Of a DNA stretch of 64,000 bases, positions 43,033 to 51,974 are shown one piece after another. A model generated the notes under the pieces. It saw only the letters and a list, made by a program, of their open reading frames with translations, made no database searches and was not told where the DNA came from. Within the stretch, counting starts at the first letter, position 1. Each line of letters starts with the position of its first letter. The DNA lies in assembly GCA_000432595.1 (NCBI GenBank), contig HF996868.1:1-64000 (forward strand), given 5' to 3'. The DNA is from Clostridium sp. CAG:710. Its GTDB lineage: Bacteria > Bacillota_I > Bacilli_A > RF39 > UBA660. Both the position numbers and the translations under genes were made by a program.

Positions 43033-44732
43033 TTATAAAAGTTATCTAGTTTTTTACCAAAGTTAGGTTCTACTGCTTCTATTACTCTTATTGATACTTC
43101 AAGTGATCTTCTATAGTTTCCTTTGTAGAATAATATTTCAGCTTGATTTAATCCTTGATCTATATTGTCATAACTACTTCTGAATCTATTTCCATATACT
43201 ATTGACATTTCTGACATTCTTGCAAGTTTAGTAGTTTCATTTGTAGTGTTATATAACTTTAATACTAAATCTCTAGCTGTATCAACTCTTGTATTTAATG
43301 TTTTTATTACTATTGGTTTTCTTTCTAATTCTTTTATTATTTCAAGTATTGCATCATTTGCTTCAGATAATTGTACAAAATAATCATTTGTTACTATTGG
43401 TAGTTTAAATGCTCTTATTTTTATTTTTGACTGTTTTAATAATTCTTGTATTTCATCTAGTTGTTCTCTTGCTCTTTGTTCATCTTCATACATATTTCCT
43501 AATGATTTAAGTGCTACATCTAATTCTTCATCAACTGATTTTAATCTATTGCTGAATACTTCTATATCTTTAACTACCTGGGTATAAGGAATAGTCCTTT
43601 TCTTTAGGTTTTTAATTTCTTTTTTATAATCCTTATTAATATCTATTAATGATGTATTTACTTCATCAATTATAGTAACATCTTCATCTTTTAAATCGTA
43701 TAAGCTTTTTATTTCATCTAATTGATTGTATATATCACTAACCATTTTATTTATTTTTTCTAACTTTCTTTCAAAAAGTGGAGCATCTTCTTCAAACTTT
43801 TTTCTTGCTAGTTTTTCATTTTCAAAATCAACAAATAATGAGTCCAAGTACTCAAGCATTGTTTTAAGCTCAAACATACAATCTTCTAGATTTAATACTT
43901 TAATTCTATCTATTATGTTACTAACATTTTTATTAGTTTGTTCTATATTATATGGTATTTGTAAGTATTCAAGCGGATAATCTCTTCCTGTCATTTCATC
44001 ATATGTTGTATTTATTTGTTCAATTCTTTTTGGAATTAGCTTAGTAGTTAAAAGTACTAAATCAGGTACTTCAGTTATTACTATACCCATATGATCTATC
44101 ATTGAATCTATTGCTTTTACTATATGAACTACTTCATTGTATTCATTTTTTTCCATAGCACTTTCAAAATCTTGAAATCTTTTTTCTATGTTTTCAAATT
44201 GGAGTTCTATTATTTCAGCAATATCACCATACTCTTTTTTATGAGTATCAAATGAATTTGATAATTCTCTGTATCTTGTTTTTAGTTTTGTTATAATGCT
44301 TCTATATTTTTCTTCACTTAATGTTATTTCTTTTATTTCATCTAGTAGTGTATCAGTTAACTCTTTTGCTTTTGCAAGTTCTATTTCTACTTGTGCTATT
44401 TTTTTAATATACTGATTATATTTCATTCCACCAGTTATATCTAGATCAATTATCATATCATTAATCTTATCTATGTTCTCTGTCCTAATTAAATCAAATC
44501 TTTCCATCCAGTTGTTGTATTTTTCTTCTATTTTATCATTTTTAATAATGGTTTCTAGTTTTGAAAGTTCTGAAGGAATAGGTGCAGTTTCAATTATATT
44601 TTTTTCTCTATCAAGTTGCTCAATAAGATTCTTTAGTCTTTTCGATCTCTTTCTCTTAGACAAAACTATAATGACAATTAAAGTAATAATTAAAAGTAAT
44701 ATAACTGTAATCAAAATAGTTTTACTTTTCAT
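43020..44732 (-). CDS. ezrA: Septation ring formation regulator EzrA
   Basis: 570 residues, the standard length, with an N-terminal membrane helix (about 5-25) and long spectrin-like coiled-coil repeats. The C-terminal patch NQAEILFYKGNYRRSLEVSIRVIEAVEP matches the QNR-type region of EzrA. It links FtsZ to the membrane and limits extra Z rings, and it is restricted to low-GC Gram-positives. Divergence from rpsD, as in Bacillus, supports the call. Confidence 0.93.
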   Translation of the reverse strand: MKSKTILITVILLLIITLIVIIVLSKRKRSKRLKNLIEQLDREKNIIETAPIPSELSKLETIIKNDKIEEKYNNWMERFDLIRTENIDKINDMIIDLDITGGMKYNQYIKKIAQVEIELAKAKELTDTLLDEIKEITLSEEKYRSIITKLKTRYRELSNSFDTHKKEYGDIAEIIELQFENIEKRFQDFESAMEKNEYNEVVHIVKAIDSMIDHMGIVITEVPDLVLLTTKLIPKRIEQINTTYDEMTGRDYPLEYLQIPYNIEQTNKNVSNIIDRIKVLNLEDCMFELKTMLEYLDSLFVDFENEKLARKKFEEDAPLFERKLEKINKMVSDIYNQLDEIKSLYDLKDEDVTIIDEVNTSLIDINKDYKKEIKNLKKRTIPYTQVVKDIEVFSNRLKSVDEELDVALKSLGNMYEDEQRAREQLDEIQELLKQSKIKIRAFKLPIVTNDYFVQLSEANDAILEIIKELERKPIVIKTLNTRVDTARDLVLKLYNTTNETTKLARMSEMSIVYGNRFRSSYDNIDQGLNQAEILFYKGNYRRSLEVSIRVIEAVEPNFGKKLDNFYKKEI

Positions 44733-44870
44733 ACAACACCTCTATTCTAAATTCTATACTTATTTTAACATAAAGATTGAATTTTTCCTATAAATTTGTC
44801 AAATTTTATTGATTTTTGTTTTTTTATTGCCTTTTGTGCTCTTTTTCCCTTATTCTATAAGATTTTTACC

Positions 44871-44899
44871 TTGACTATTTACTATACTTATAATATAAT
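44871..44899 (+). promoter_or_regulatory. Promoter of rpsD
   Basis: TTGACT, 17 bases, TATAAT. The transcript should start near 44906, leaving a ~155-base untranslated leader. Confidence 0.85.
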
Positions 44900-44905
44900 T
44901 ATAGA

Positions 44906-45063
44906 CGCATATTCAAATGAACAGCGTTTACGCTTATTTTAATGTTGTAACGTGTTTATTAAGTTTGATAGTAACCTCGCTGTTGGTGAAGTCATTAAAA
45001 TAAACTCCCTATAATGTTAAGATAAGATTCTTTGTTTATGTAATATAAATAAGGAGGAAAATT
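44906..45063 (+). promoter_or_regulatory. rpsD leader, probable S4 autoregulatory element
   Basis: The ~155-base leader has complementary segments AACAGCG (near 44921) and CGCTGTT (near 44982) and an internal GCGTTTACGC hairpin, as expected for the pseudoknotted S4-binding leader of Firmicutes. S4 would bind it to repress its own translation. The ribosome site AAGGAGG follows. Assigned from position and pairing only. Confidence 0.65.
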
Positions 45064-45666
45064 ATGGCAAGATATACTGGTTCTAGTTACAAACAAGCTC
45101 GTCGTGTTGGTTTTTCAATATCAGAAACTGGTAAAGAAATAGCTAAACGTCCATATGGACCTGGTCAACATGGAGCTGATAGAAAAGGTAAACTATCTAA
45201 CTATGGTGTTCAATTAAAAGAAAAGCAAAAAGTTAGATTTATGTATGGTCTTAATGAAAAGCAATTTAAGAAAACTTTCCTTGAAGCTGGTAAAATGCAA
45301 GGTATTCATGGTGAAAATTTCTTAAAATTACTTGAATCAAGACTTGACAACTTAGTTTATCGTTTAGGATTTGCTTCTACTCGTCGTGGAGCAAGACAAC
45401 TTGTTAATCACGGTCATATCTTAGTTAATGGTAAAAAGGTTGATATTCCTTCATACAGAGTTAAACCTGGTTCTACTATAACTTTAAAAGATAAGGATAA
45501 AGATTTAAAAGTTGTTAAAGAATCTCTAGAAAAAGTAACTAATAGAGTTGAATTCGTTACATATGACGAAGGTAAAATGATTGGTACTTATGTTAGAATG
45601 CCTGAGAGAAATGAATTAAATCCAGACATTAAAGAAACTCTAATCGTTGAGTTCTACAACAGATAG
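45064..45666 (+). CDS. rpsD: 30S ribosomal protein S4
   Basis: 200 residues, full length. It starts MARYTGSSYKQARRVGFSI-like and has the RPYGPGQHG motif and the S4 RNA-binding domain (SRLDNLVYRLGFASTRRGARQ). S4 nucleates 30S assembly on 16S rRNA and represses its own mRNA. The zinc-type N-terminal Cys cluster is absent. Confidence 0.98.
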   Translation: MARYTGSSYKQARRVGFSISETGKEIAKRPYGPGQHGADRKGKLSNYGVQLKEKQKVRFMYGLNEKQFKKTFLEAGKMQGIHGENFLKLLESRLDNLVYRLGFASTRRGARQLVNHGHILVNGKKVDIPSYRVKPGSTITLKDKDKDLKVVKESLEKVTNRVEFVTYDEGKMIGTYVRMPERNELNPDIKETLIVEFYNR

Positions 45667-45682
45667 TATTAATATTAAAATT

Positions 45683-45708
45683 AAAAACCGGATTTCTCCG
45701 GTTTTTTT
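45683..45708. terminator. Bidirectional terminator between rpsD and tyrS
   Basis: Stem AAACCGG / CCGGTTT with a 6-base loop. It has a T run on the plus strand and an A run on the other side, so it serves both converging genes. Confidence 0.88.
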
Positions 45709-45713
45709 GTTTG

Positions 45714-46940
45714 TTATTTTAATATTATTAAGTAGTATTTCTTTTTACCACGTCTAATCGCAATATATTTATCATCTATTGCTTTTGAATTATCTATTAA
45801 ACAATTCTCGTCTTTTACAACATCACCATTTATACTTATGGCACCATTGTTAATAAACTCTCTTGCTTCTCTTTTACTCGATGCGGCATGTGATTCAACT
45901 AATACATCAATTAATGTTTTGCCAGGTTCTGTTTCATATGTTGGAACACCTTTGAATACTTCTTCTATTTCTTTTGAAGTTAGTTCTTTTATATCTCCAC
46001 TAAACAATACTTGACTAAGTTTAAGTGCTTTTTCATATTCTTCTTTTCCATGAATATCAGTAATAACTTCTCTTGCCAAAATTTTATGAGCTTCTCTTAA
46101 TCCTGGATTTTCATTATGTCTTTTTTCAATTTCCTCTATTTCTTCTTTTGATAAGAATGTTAGCTTTTTTAGGTATTCTATAATCATAGAATCCTCTAGG
46201 TTAATTAAGTATTGATATAATTCATAACTAGATGTTTTATTTTTGTCTAACCATAGGGCATTTCCCTCTGTCTTACCAAATTTCACACCATTTGAATCAG
46301 TTACTAATGGCATAACCATACCATAAATTTCTTTATCTAATTTTTTACGTACTAGTTCAATACCTGCGGTAATATTTCCCCATTGGTCAGAACCAGCAAC
46401 TTGTAGTGTACATCCTCTTTCTTCATATAGGTGCATAAAGTCTAATGCTTGTAATATCATATATGAAAATTCTGCATATGTAATACCGCTTTCTAGTCTT
46501 GATTTTACTTTATCTTTGGCAAGCATATAATTAATATTAAAGTACTTACCATAATCTCTTAGAAAGTCAATTACATTTATATCTTTTGTCCAGTCATAAT
46601 TATTTACAACCTCAAATCCGAATATTTCTTCTGCTTGTTTTTTAAGGCCTTTAAAATTATGTTCTACTGCTTCTTTTGATATCATTGGACGTTCAGCAGT
46701 TGGCTTTGGATCCCCAATAAGACCAGTAGCACCTCCAACTAAAAGTATTGGATGATGTCCGGCTTTAGCAAGTCTTTTTGATATTAAAAATGATGAATAA
46801 TGTCCAATGTGCATTGAATCTGCGGTTGGATCTGTTCCTATATAAAAAGTTAGACCTCCATTATTTAACTTATCTATAAGATCTGGACTACTAATATCTT
46901 GTATAAGTCCTCTCCATTTTAGTTCTTCATATAAAGTCAT
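45714..46940 (-). CDS. tyrS: Tyrosyl-tRNA synthetase
   Basis: 408 residues, class I synthetase of the TyrRS-Z/bacterial type. The HIGH-like motif is in GTDPTADSMHIGHYSSF; the KMSKS counterpart is KFGKTEGNALW. The tyrosine pocket motif is QVAGSDQWGNI. A C-terminal S4-type RNA-binding domain includes HAASSKREAREFINNGAI. Expression is controlled by a T-box with a UAC specifier. Confidence 0.97.
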   Translation of the reverse strand: MTLYEELKWRGLIQDISSPDLIDKLNNGGLTFYIGTDPTADSMHIGHYSSFLISKRLAKAGHHPILLVGGATGLIGDPKPTAERPMISKEAVEHNFKGLKKQAEEIFGFEVVNNYDWTKDINVIDFLRDYGKYFNINYMLAKDKVKSRLESGITYAEFSYMILQALDFMHLYEERGCTLQVAGSDQWGNITAGIELVRKKLDKEIYGMVMPLVTDSNGVKFGKTEGNALWLDKNKTSSYELYQYLINLEDSMIIEYLKKLTFLSKEEIEEIEKRHNENPGLREAHKILAREVITDIHGKEEYEKALKLSQVLFSGDIKELTSKEIEEVFKGVPTYETEPGKTLIDVLVESHAASSKREAREFINNGAISINGDVVKDENCLIDNSKAIDDKYIAIRRGKKKYYLIILK

Positions 46941-46961
46941 GTTATCTCTCCTCCTTTTTTA

Positions 46962-47150
46962 AAACAAAAAGAGATAGTATTCTAAGGACGAGTATTACCC
47001 GTGGTACCACCTTAATTCATAGAAAACTATCTCTTTACTATATGGCGTAACCCTATCGCTCCAAACTTGTAATTCATATATTTCTAAAGGTTAGTTTACA
47101 CCAATCACTAACTCTCTTATGCTTTAGAAAAATACTACTATAATTCTTCA
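46962..47150 (-). promoter_or_regulatory. T-box riboswitch (Tyr) upstream of tyrS
   Basis: The minus strand has the T-box core AAGGTGGTACCACGG (46999-47013), the AGAG(A) region in AAGAGAGTTAG, and the specifier loop ATGAATTACAAG with UAC (Tyr) at 47069-47071. Outer pairing GAGATAGT / ACTATCTC followed by TTTTT gives the terminator (46966-47034). Uncharged tRNA-Tyr should stabilise the antiterminator. Confidence 0.93.
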
Positions 47151-47169
47151 TCGCTTAAATATGTTTATT

Positions 47170-47198
47170 ATCATAGCACTTATGATTTAATTTTGCAA
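47170..47198 (-). promoter_or_regulatory. Promoter of tyrS and its T-box leader
   Basis: TTGCAA, 17 bases, TATGAT on the minus strand. The -35 touches the end of the YtxH-like gene. Confidence 0.7.
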
Positions 47199-47615
47199 TT
47201 ATTTTTCTTCTTTTTCAAGACGTTTAAGAACTTCTTTTACAACTACTATTGCTTTTTGTCTTACTTCGTCAGCGGCTTTTTGTAATACAGGGGTTCCTTT
47301 TTCTACAGCAAGATTTACTAATTCTTCACTTTTTTTCTTAATATCAGCAGCTTTTTGTTTTGCGATTTTTAATGCTTTTTCTTTATCTAAATCTTCTAAT
47401 TCATCTTTAATTTCAGCAATTTTAGTCTCTATTGCTTCTTTTACATCTTCTGCATCAATTTCTTTTACCTTTGCAAGTAATTCATTGATTTTTTTCTTTA
47501 AATCCTCTCTTGTTTCAGAACCTTTTTTTGGCGCGAATAAAATTCCAAGTCCAGCACCTACTGCAGCTCCTAATACAAATTTACCTAGGCCACAACCTTT
47601 TTTTTCTTTACTCAT
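47199..47615 (-). CDS. YtxH-domain protein
   Basis: About 138 residues. A short basic start is followed by a glycine-rich hydrophobic segment (GKFVLGAAVGAGLGILFAPKKGSETR) that is the YtxH signature, then a Lys/Glu coiled coil. YtxH proteins are small, membrane-associated and linked to stress in Bacillus. ATG 47615 has AGGAGGA five bases upstream and overlaps the stop of the DUF948-like gene, so the two are coupled. The coiled coil may bind its upstream neighbour. Confidence 0.87.
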   Translation of the reverse strand: MSKEKKGCGLGKFVLGAAVGAGLGILFAPKKGSETREDLKKKINELLAKVKEIDAEDVKEAIETKIAEIKDELEDLDKEKALKIAKQKAADIKKKSEELVNLAVEKGTPVLQKAADEVRQKAIVVVKEVLKRLEKEEK

Positions 47616-47901
47616 ATAAGTCCTCCTCCTCATTTCTTTTCTTTTTTCTTTTGAATTTTCCTAATAATCCAGCAACTGCACCTATTATTCTATCTCCAAT
47701 TGAAGATATTGCTGATGAAGTCATGTTAATAGCATTGAAGAATCCATCAAGTGTTTTAACTTTTGCTTCTACATTGTCTAGGATTTCGTTTGCTTTGTCC
47801 ACTGTATATATTAGCTTTATTACTAATATTATTGTTACAACTAGTAATATAGAACCTAATACATACATCATTATTGGAAATACTTGCATTAAGCCATCCA
47901 T
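47608..47901 (-). CDS. DUF948-like small membrane protein
   Basis: About 97 residues: an N-terminal membrane helix (VLGSILLVVTIILVIKLIYTV), an amphipathic middle (ILDNVEAKVKTLDGFFNAI) and a basic-acidic tail (KFKRKKKRNEEEDLYE). This matches DUF948 proteins, which commonly precede a YtxH gene. ATG 47901 directly follows the TAA of the upstream gene with GGAGGAGG in its 3' end. The three genes form one translationally coupled unit. Confidence 0.75.
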   Translation of the reverse strand: MDGLMQVFPIMMYVLGSILLVVTIILVIKLIYTVDKANEILDNVEAKVKTLDGFFNAINMTSSAISSIGDRIIGAVAGLLGKFKRKKKRNEEEDLYE

Positions 47902-47902
47902 A

Positions 47903-48907
47903 TTATTTATCCTCCTCCTCAGGATCTTGATACATAGAATCAATTAGATCAAAAAGGCTATCCTCAACTTTAGCTTTTTTCTTTGGAGTTTCCTCTTCTA
48001 TAGTAGTATCCTTATCTTTATTCTTTTCTGATCTTCTTCCTGTTGCTTTTTCTCTACTATGATCCTTGTAATCTATGTTATATTCAAGTCCTAAGTCATT
48101 AAAATATTCTTCTGCATCACCCATTGTTACATTTGTAACTGCTGGTGAATCATCATCACTTAAGTCATATAATGCATTATCGGCATCTTCAACTTCTTCT
48201 TTTTGCTCTTTCTTTTCTTCTTTAACATCATCCATCATAGAAGCTGTTATATCGCTTGCTAAATCTCCATATGCCTTCTCTCTTACTGTATCTAAGTCAA
48301 GATTTTTAGATGATAATGCAGATGTAAGTCTAACTTCTTTTTTCTGAACTATTTCTTCTTTTTTATAATTTTTGTCTAATATACCATAAATTGGTGAAAT
48401 AATTGGAGTTGGTCTAAACACTTTTGGTTCTTGTTTAGATGGACTTCCTTCATATAAGCCATGAGAATATTCACTATTTCCATATGGCTTGTCCCCATAA
48501 GGTTTTTCTTGTTGATGAAATTCTTCACCTTTTTTTGAGCCATATACATCTTGATATGATGGTTGTTTAACTTCTTCTCTTTCTCTTACCGGTTGTTCTT
48601 TCCTTATTGGTTTTTCATCTACAGTGAAGTCATCATCTTCAAATGTCATTGGGAATCTGAATCCTGATTCATTTCTTTCTCTTCTTAATTCTCTTTCGGA
48701 TATTCCTCTTTTTTCTACTCTTTCGACTACTTCTTCTTCTATTTCTTTTTCTCTTTCTGATTTATCTTCATGAACTTTTGGCATTTCAGGTAAATCAATC
48801 TTTTTAGCAATTGTTTGCTTTTCTTTCTTTGGCTTTTTTATTGGTTCTTCGACCTCTACATATTCTTCTTCAAAAAACACATTTTTAAGTTTATCAAAAA
48901 CTCCCAT
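47903..48907 (-). CDS. Acidic, largely disordered protein, probably envelope-linked
   Basis: 334 residues, strongly charged with long Glu/Lys runs and no membrane helix. Two segments look conserved: the start GVFDKLKNVFFEEEYVE, and FRPTPIISPIYGILDKNY in the middle. The latter I associate with uncharacterised proteins of related low-GC Firmicutes. The remainder appears intrinsically disordered. It is coupled to the DUF948-like and YtxH-like genes. The unit may scaffold a membrane complex; I cannot assign a function. Confidence 0.6.
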   Translation of the reverse strand: MGVFDKLKNVFFEEEYVEVEEPIKKPKKEKQTIAKKIDLPEMPKVHEDKSEREKEIEEEVVERVEKRGISERELRRERNESGFRFPMTFEDDDFTVDEKPIRKEQPVREREEVKQPSYQDVYGSKKGEEFHQQEKPYGDKPYGNSEYSHGLYEGSPSKQEPKVFRPTPIISPIYGILDKNYKKEEIVQKKEVRLTSALSSKNLDLDTVREKAYGDLASDITASMMDDVKEEKKEQKEEVEDADNALYDLSDDDSPAVTNVTMGDAEEYFNDLGLEYNIDYKDHSREKATGRRSEKNKDKDTTIEEETPKKKAKVEDSLFDLIDSMYQDPEEEDK

Positions 48908-48920
48908 TTTTTCACCTTCC

Positions 48921-49586
48921 CTATTCTACAACATCATAATCTAATATGTCGCCATTTTTTTCTTTGTCTTTAGATTCATCATAAGTATCATATTTTTCAA
49001 CCCATTCTAGGAAGTTACTTTGTTCTCTCTTGGATTCAAAAATATCAAATTTTTCTTCTTTATAATCAAGAACGTTTTCTCCAATTAATGTGTCTATTAC
49101 TTTTTCATTATATTGAACACTTGATAATATGTATGCCATATTTAATACTGCATCATTTAAATTATCTTTATCTAGATAGGCCTCTATTTTGGCATAATTG
49201 TACATAAACTCTACAAAGTATTTGTCATCTTTTTCTGTAATATCTATATATCCAATTTTATCATTAAATCTTAATTCCTTTGATAGATAATTTGTATCAC
49301 TAGGCGTGAATTCTTTCGTAGTTTTATAATAATAAGAAACTACATCAACATACAAATAAAATGTATCATCATTGTACAATATTTTACAATTGTACTTATT
49401 CTTATCTGCTATTTTTAATCCTCTTGGAACATAAAATTTATATCCTTCAAATATATTATTATAAAGATTTATATCTTTTTGTATTACAGTATTTATGATA
49501 TTTTCAACTTTATCATCTTTTAAGTCTATAAATGTACATCCTGTCAAAAGGAAAATTGAAAGCAAGATAACTACTATCTTTTTCAT
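48921..49586 (-). CDS. Putative lipoprotein, unknown function
   Basis: 221 residues with a lipoprotein signal (IVVILLSIFLLTGC, lipobox Cys17). The mature part is acidic and mixed alpha/beta; it contains FYVPRGLKIADKNKYNCKILY and a long repeat-free body, ending in an acidic tail (KDKEKNGDILDYDVVE). It should be tethered to the outer face of the membrane. It lies 13 bases upstream of the disordered-protein unit and probably shares its transcript. Confidence 0.75.
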   Translation of the reverse strand: MKKIVVILLSIFLLTGCTFIDLKDDKVENIINTVIQKDINLYNNIFEGYKFYVPRGLKIADKNKYNCKILYNDDTFYLYVDVVSYYYKTTKEFTPSDTNYLSKELRFNDKIGYIDITEKDDKYFVEFMYNYAKIEAYLDKDNLNDAVLNMAYILSSVQYNEKVIDTLIGENVLDYKEEKFDIFESKREQSNFLEWVEKYDTYDESKDKEKNGDILDYDVVE

Positions 49587-49669
49587 ATTTCACCTACTTA
49601 TAATTAATTATATCAAAATTTATTATGTGTGACTATAATAATTAAAATTTTACATTTTAATTATGTAAA

Positions 49670-50302
49670 CTAGACATCTTTTTTGGCATGTAAATAATAT
49701 ATTTTGTTTCCACTTTCACTAAATTTCTTTTCATACTCAGTCTCTATGTTGCCTTCTATTTGGCTATTATGTAAATCTAGTGAGATATCTTCTATTTTAT
49801 ATCCATAGTTTGTTAAATTTATTATTGAGTATTCAAATAAATTTTGATTATCTGTTTTTTGATATATATTTTTTTCGCCTTTAAATATTTCCTCATACTT
49901 TTCTAAAAACACCTTGCTTGTTAATCTTCTTAGGGCATGACGTTTTTTAGGCCATGGATCTGAAAAGTTCAAATATATTGTATATACTTCTTTATCAAAT
50001 ATTTTGTCGATATCTATCGCATTCATTCTTATTAATTTTAGATTAGTAACAGAATCAGGAATTCGCTCTAGTGCTCTTACTATAACACTATCATATCTTT
50101 CAATTCCTATATAATTTATATTTGGATTTGTTAGTGCTTTTTCTATTATAAAATTACCTTTTCCTGTTCCTATTTCTATTTCAATTGGATTGTTGTTTTT
50201 AAATACACTATTCCACTTTCCTTTATAATTTTCTTCATCTCTTACTAGAAATTTAGATTTTTCCATTATTGTTTCTTTATTTTTTACATTTCTAAGTCTC
50301 AT
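49670..50302 (-). CDS. trmB: tRNA (guanine-N7-)-methyltransferase TrmB
   Basis: About 210 residues with the Rossmann methyltransferase pattern of TrmB. The SAM-binding loop is IEIGTGKGNF, followed by NYIGIERYDSV and the diagnostic FSDPWPKKRHALRRLT (catalytic and tRNA contacts). It methylates G46 in tRNA. ATG 50302 has GGGTG in good position; a GTG at 50311 in frame overlaps it. Confidence 0.96.
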   Translation of the reverse strand: MRLRNVKNKETIMEKSKFLVRDEENYKGKWNSVFKNNNPIEIEIGTGKGNFIIEKALTNPNINYIGIERYDSVIVRALERIPDSVTNLKLIRMNAIDIDKIFDKEVYTIYLNFSDPWPKKRHALRRLTSKVFLEKYEEIFKGEKNIYQKTDNQNLFEYSIINLTNYGYKIEDISLDLHNSQIEGNIETEYEKKFSESGNKIYYLHAKKDV

Positions 50303-50369
50303 TATATTCACCCAAATAATTATATCATTAAATCTTTTAAATGCATATAATAAAACGAGGAGTGTTATT

Positions 50370-50603
50370 ATGAATAATCAAAATCCCGGAATGTTTATTC
50401 CACTATCACAAAACAATTTTCCACTTGCGGAAGAAATTAGAAATATTAATATGCAAATTTCTAATATAAATCTGGAATTAAAACGTCTTGAAAGAAGAAT
50501 ACTAAATATAGAAAAGGGATTAGTTATGCTTCCTTTAGGAGAAAATGTATCTAATTTGCCTAAAAAGGAACCAAATTATACTAATGGAAACTATATGATA
50601 TAA
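50370..50603 (+). CDS. Small hypothetical coiled-coil protein
   Basis: 77 residues. A central heptad stretch (EIRNINMQISNINLELKRLERRILNIEKG) predicts a coiled coil, flanked by Asn/Pro-rich ends. A good ribosome site (CGAGGAG) precedes ATG 50370. It stands alone between trmB and the FemAB genes on the plus strand. No family is recognisable. Confidence 0.6.
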   Translation: MNNQNPGMFIPLSQNNFPLAEEIRNINMQISNINLELKRLERRILNIEKGLVMLPLGENVSNLPKKEPNYTNGNYMI

Positions 50604-50684
50604 ATCTTTATATCTTTTTTAGCCTTTGGTAAGATTGACTTTTAGCTTTCTAAATATTATACTTTTATAGAAGATGGTGATAAT

Positions 50685-51974
50685 ATGAAATTTGTTTTTG
50701 ACATAGAAAAAGAAAAGTATGAAGAGTTTGTTAAAAGTAATGTTAAATCTCATTTTCTACAAAGTTATGCATGGGGAGAATTTTCTTCTGTTGCTAAGGG
50801 TTTAACACCTCATTATGTTGGTGTTACAGAAAATGATAAACTTATCGCAACTGCGTTATTACTTCAAAAGAAACTACCTCTTGGGTATTCATATTTTTAC
50901 TGCCCTAGGGGATTTGTAGTTGACTATTATGATATAAATACTCTAAGATTTTTAACTGAAGAAATTAAAAAATATACGAAAAAATATAAAAGTATTTTTA
51001 CTAAGATTGATCCGGATATAATTTGGTCATTAAAAGATAATGATTACAATGAGAAAAGTCTTCCATATGATTCTAAAGTTATATTTAATAATATCAAAAG
51101 TTTAGGTTTTAAGCATAAAGGTTTTACTAAAAATTTTGAAACTATGCAGCCAAGATATACATTCAGAATTGATATGAATCAATCATTAGAAGAAATTGAA
51201 TCTAAGTTCTCAAAAACCACTAAGCAAAGAATTAAAAAAGCTATCAATTTAGATACAAAGGTTAGAATTGGTGATATTAATGACATTGAAAAATTTAGTG
51301 AATTAATGTTGATAACTGAAGCAAGAAAGAATTTTTTATCATATGACTTAGATTACTACAAAAAGTTATATGAAATCTATAATAAAGATAATAAGTTTCT
51401 TTTATTTATGGGAAGTGTTAATCCAAAAGAGATTTTTAATAAATATAATAAATCACTTAGTGATATTTCTAATGAATTGGACAAGCTTCCTAAAGAAGGT
51501 CTAAGTAAGTCACAAAATACACGAAAAAAAGAACTATTGCGAGAAAAAGAATCTGTTCAAAAGGCAATAGATGAATATACCCCTTACAAAGATATGGATG
51601 AAATAGTACTTAATGCTCACGCAATTATTATATATAATGATAAAGCATGGGTATTGTATGCTGGAAATCATAATATACTTACTAATACATTTTCTAACTA
51701 CAAGACTTATTTTGAACATATAAAATATTGCAAGGAAAACGGTATTAAAATGTATGATCAGTTTGGTACAATTGGAGATTTATCTAAGGATAATCCTAGA
51801 TTAGGGTTACATGAATTTAAGAAGAAATTCGGTGGTGATTATGTAGAGCTTATTGGTGAATTTGATCTTGTCACAAAACCATTTATGTACTTTATATTCA
51901 CAACTTTTGTACCATTCCTTAGGAAAATCAAAAGAGAAAAAGCAAAGAAAGGATTAAAAAATGAAATTTGTTAA
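50685..51974 (+). CDS. FemAB-family aminoacyltransferase 1
   Basis: 429 residues with the FemABX double-GNAT fold: HFLQSYAWGEFSSVAKG near the start, YCPRGFVVDYYD, and the C-terminal YDQFGTIGDLSKDNPRLGLHEFKKKFGGDYVELIGEFDL. A coiled-coil arm (about 245-305) matches the antiparallel helical arm of FemA. These enzymes add amino acids from aminoacyl-tRNA to lipid II side chains to build interpeptide bridges. It overlaps the next copy by 14 bases. A hydrophobic segment near the end (FMYFIFTTFVPFL) may aid membrane binding. Confidence 0.93.
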   Translation: MKFVFDIEKEKYEEFVKSNVKSHFLQSYAWGEFSSVAKGLTPHYVGVTENDKLIATALLLQKKLPLGYSYFYCPRGFVVDYYDINTLRFLTEEIKKYTKKYKSIFTKIDPDIIWSLKDNDYNEKSLPYDSKVIFNNIKSLGFKHKGFTKNFETMQPRYTFRIDMNQSLEEIESKFSKTTKQRIKKAINLDTKVRIGDINDIEKFSELMLITEARKNFLSYDLDYYKKLYEIYNKDNKFLLFMGSVNPKEIFNKYNKSLSDISNELDKLPKEGLSKSQNTRKKELLREKESVQKAIDEYTPYKDMDEIVLNAHAIIIYNDKAWVLYAGNHNILTNTFSNYKTYFEHIKYCKENGIKMYDQFGTIGDLSKDNPRLGLHEFKKKFGGDYVELIGEFDLVTKPFMYFIFTTFVPFLRKIKREKAKKGLKNEIC

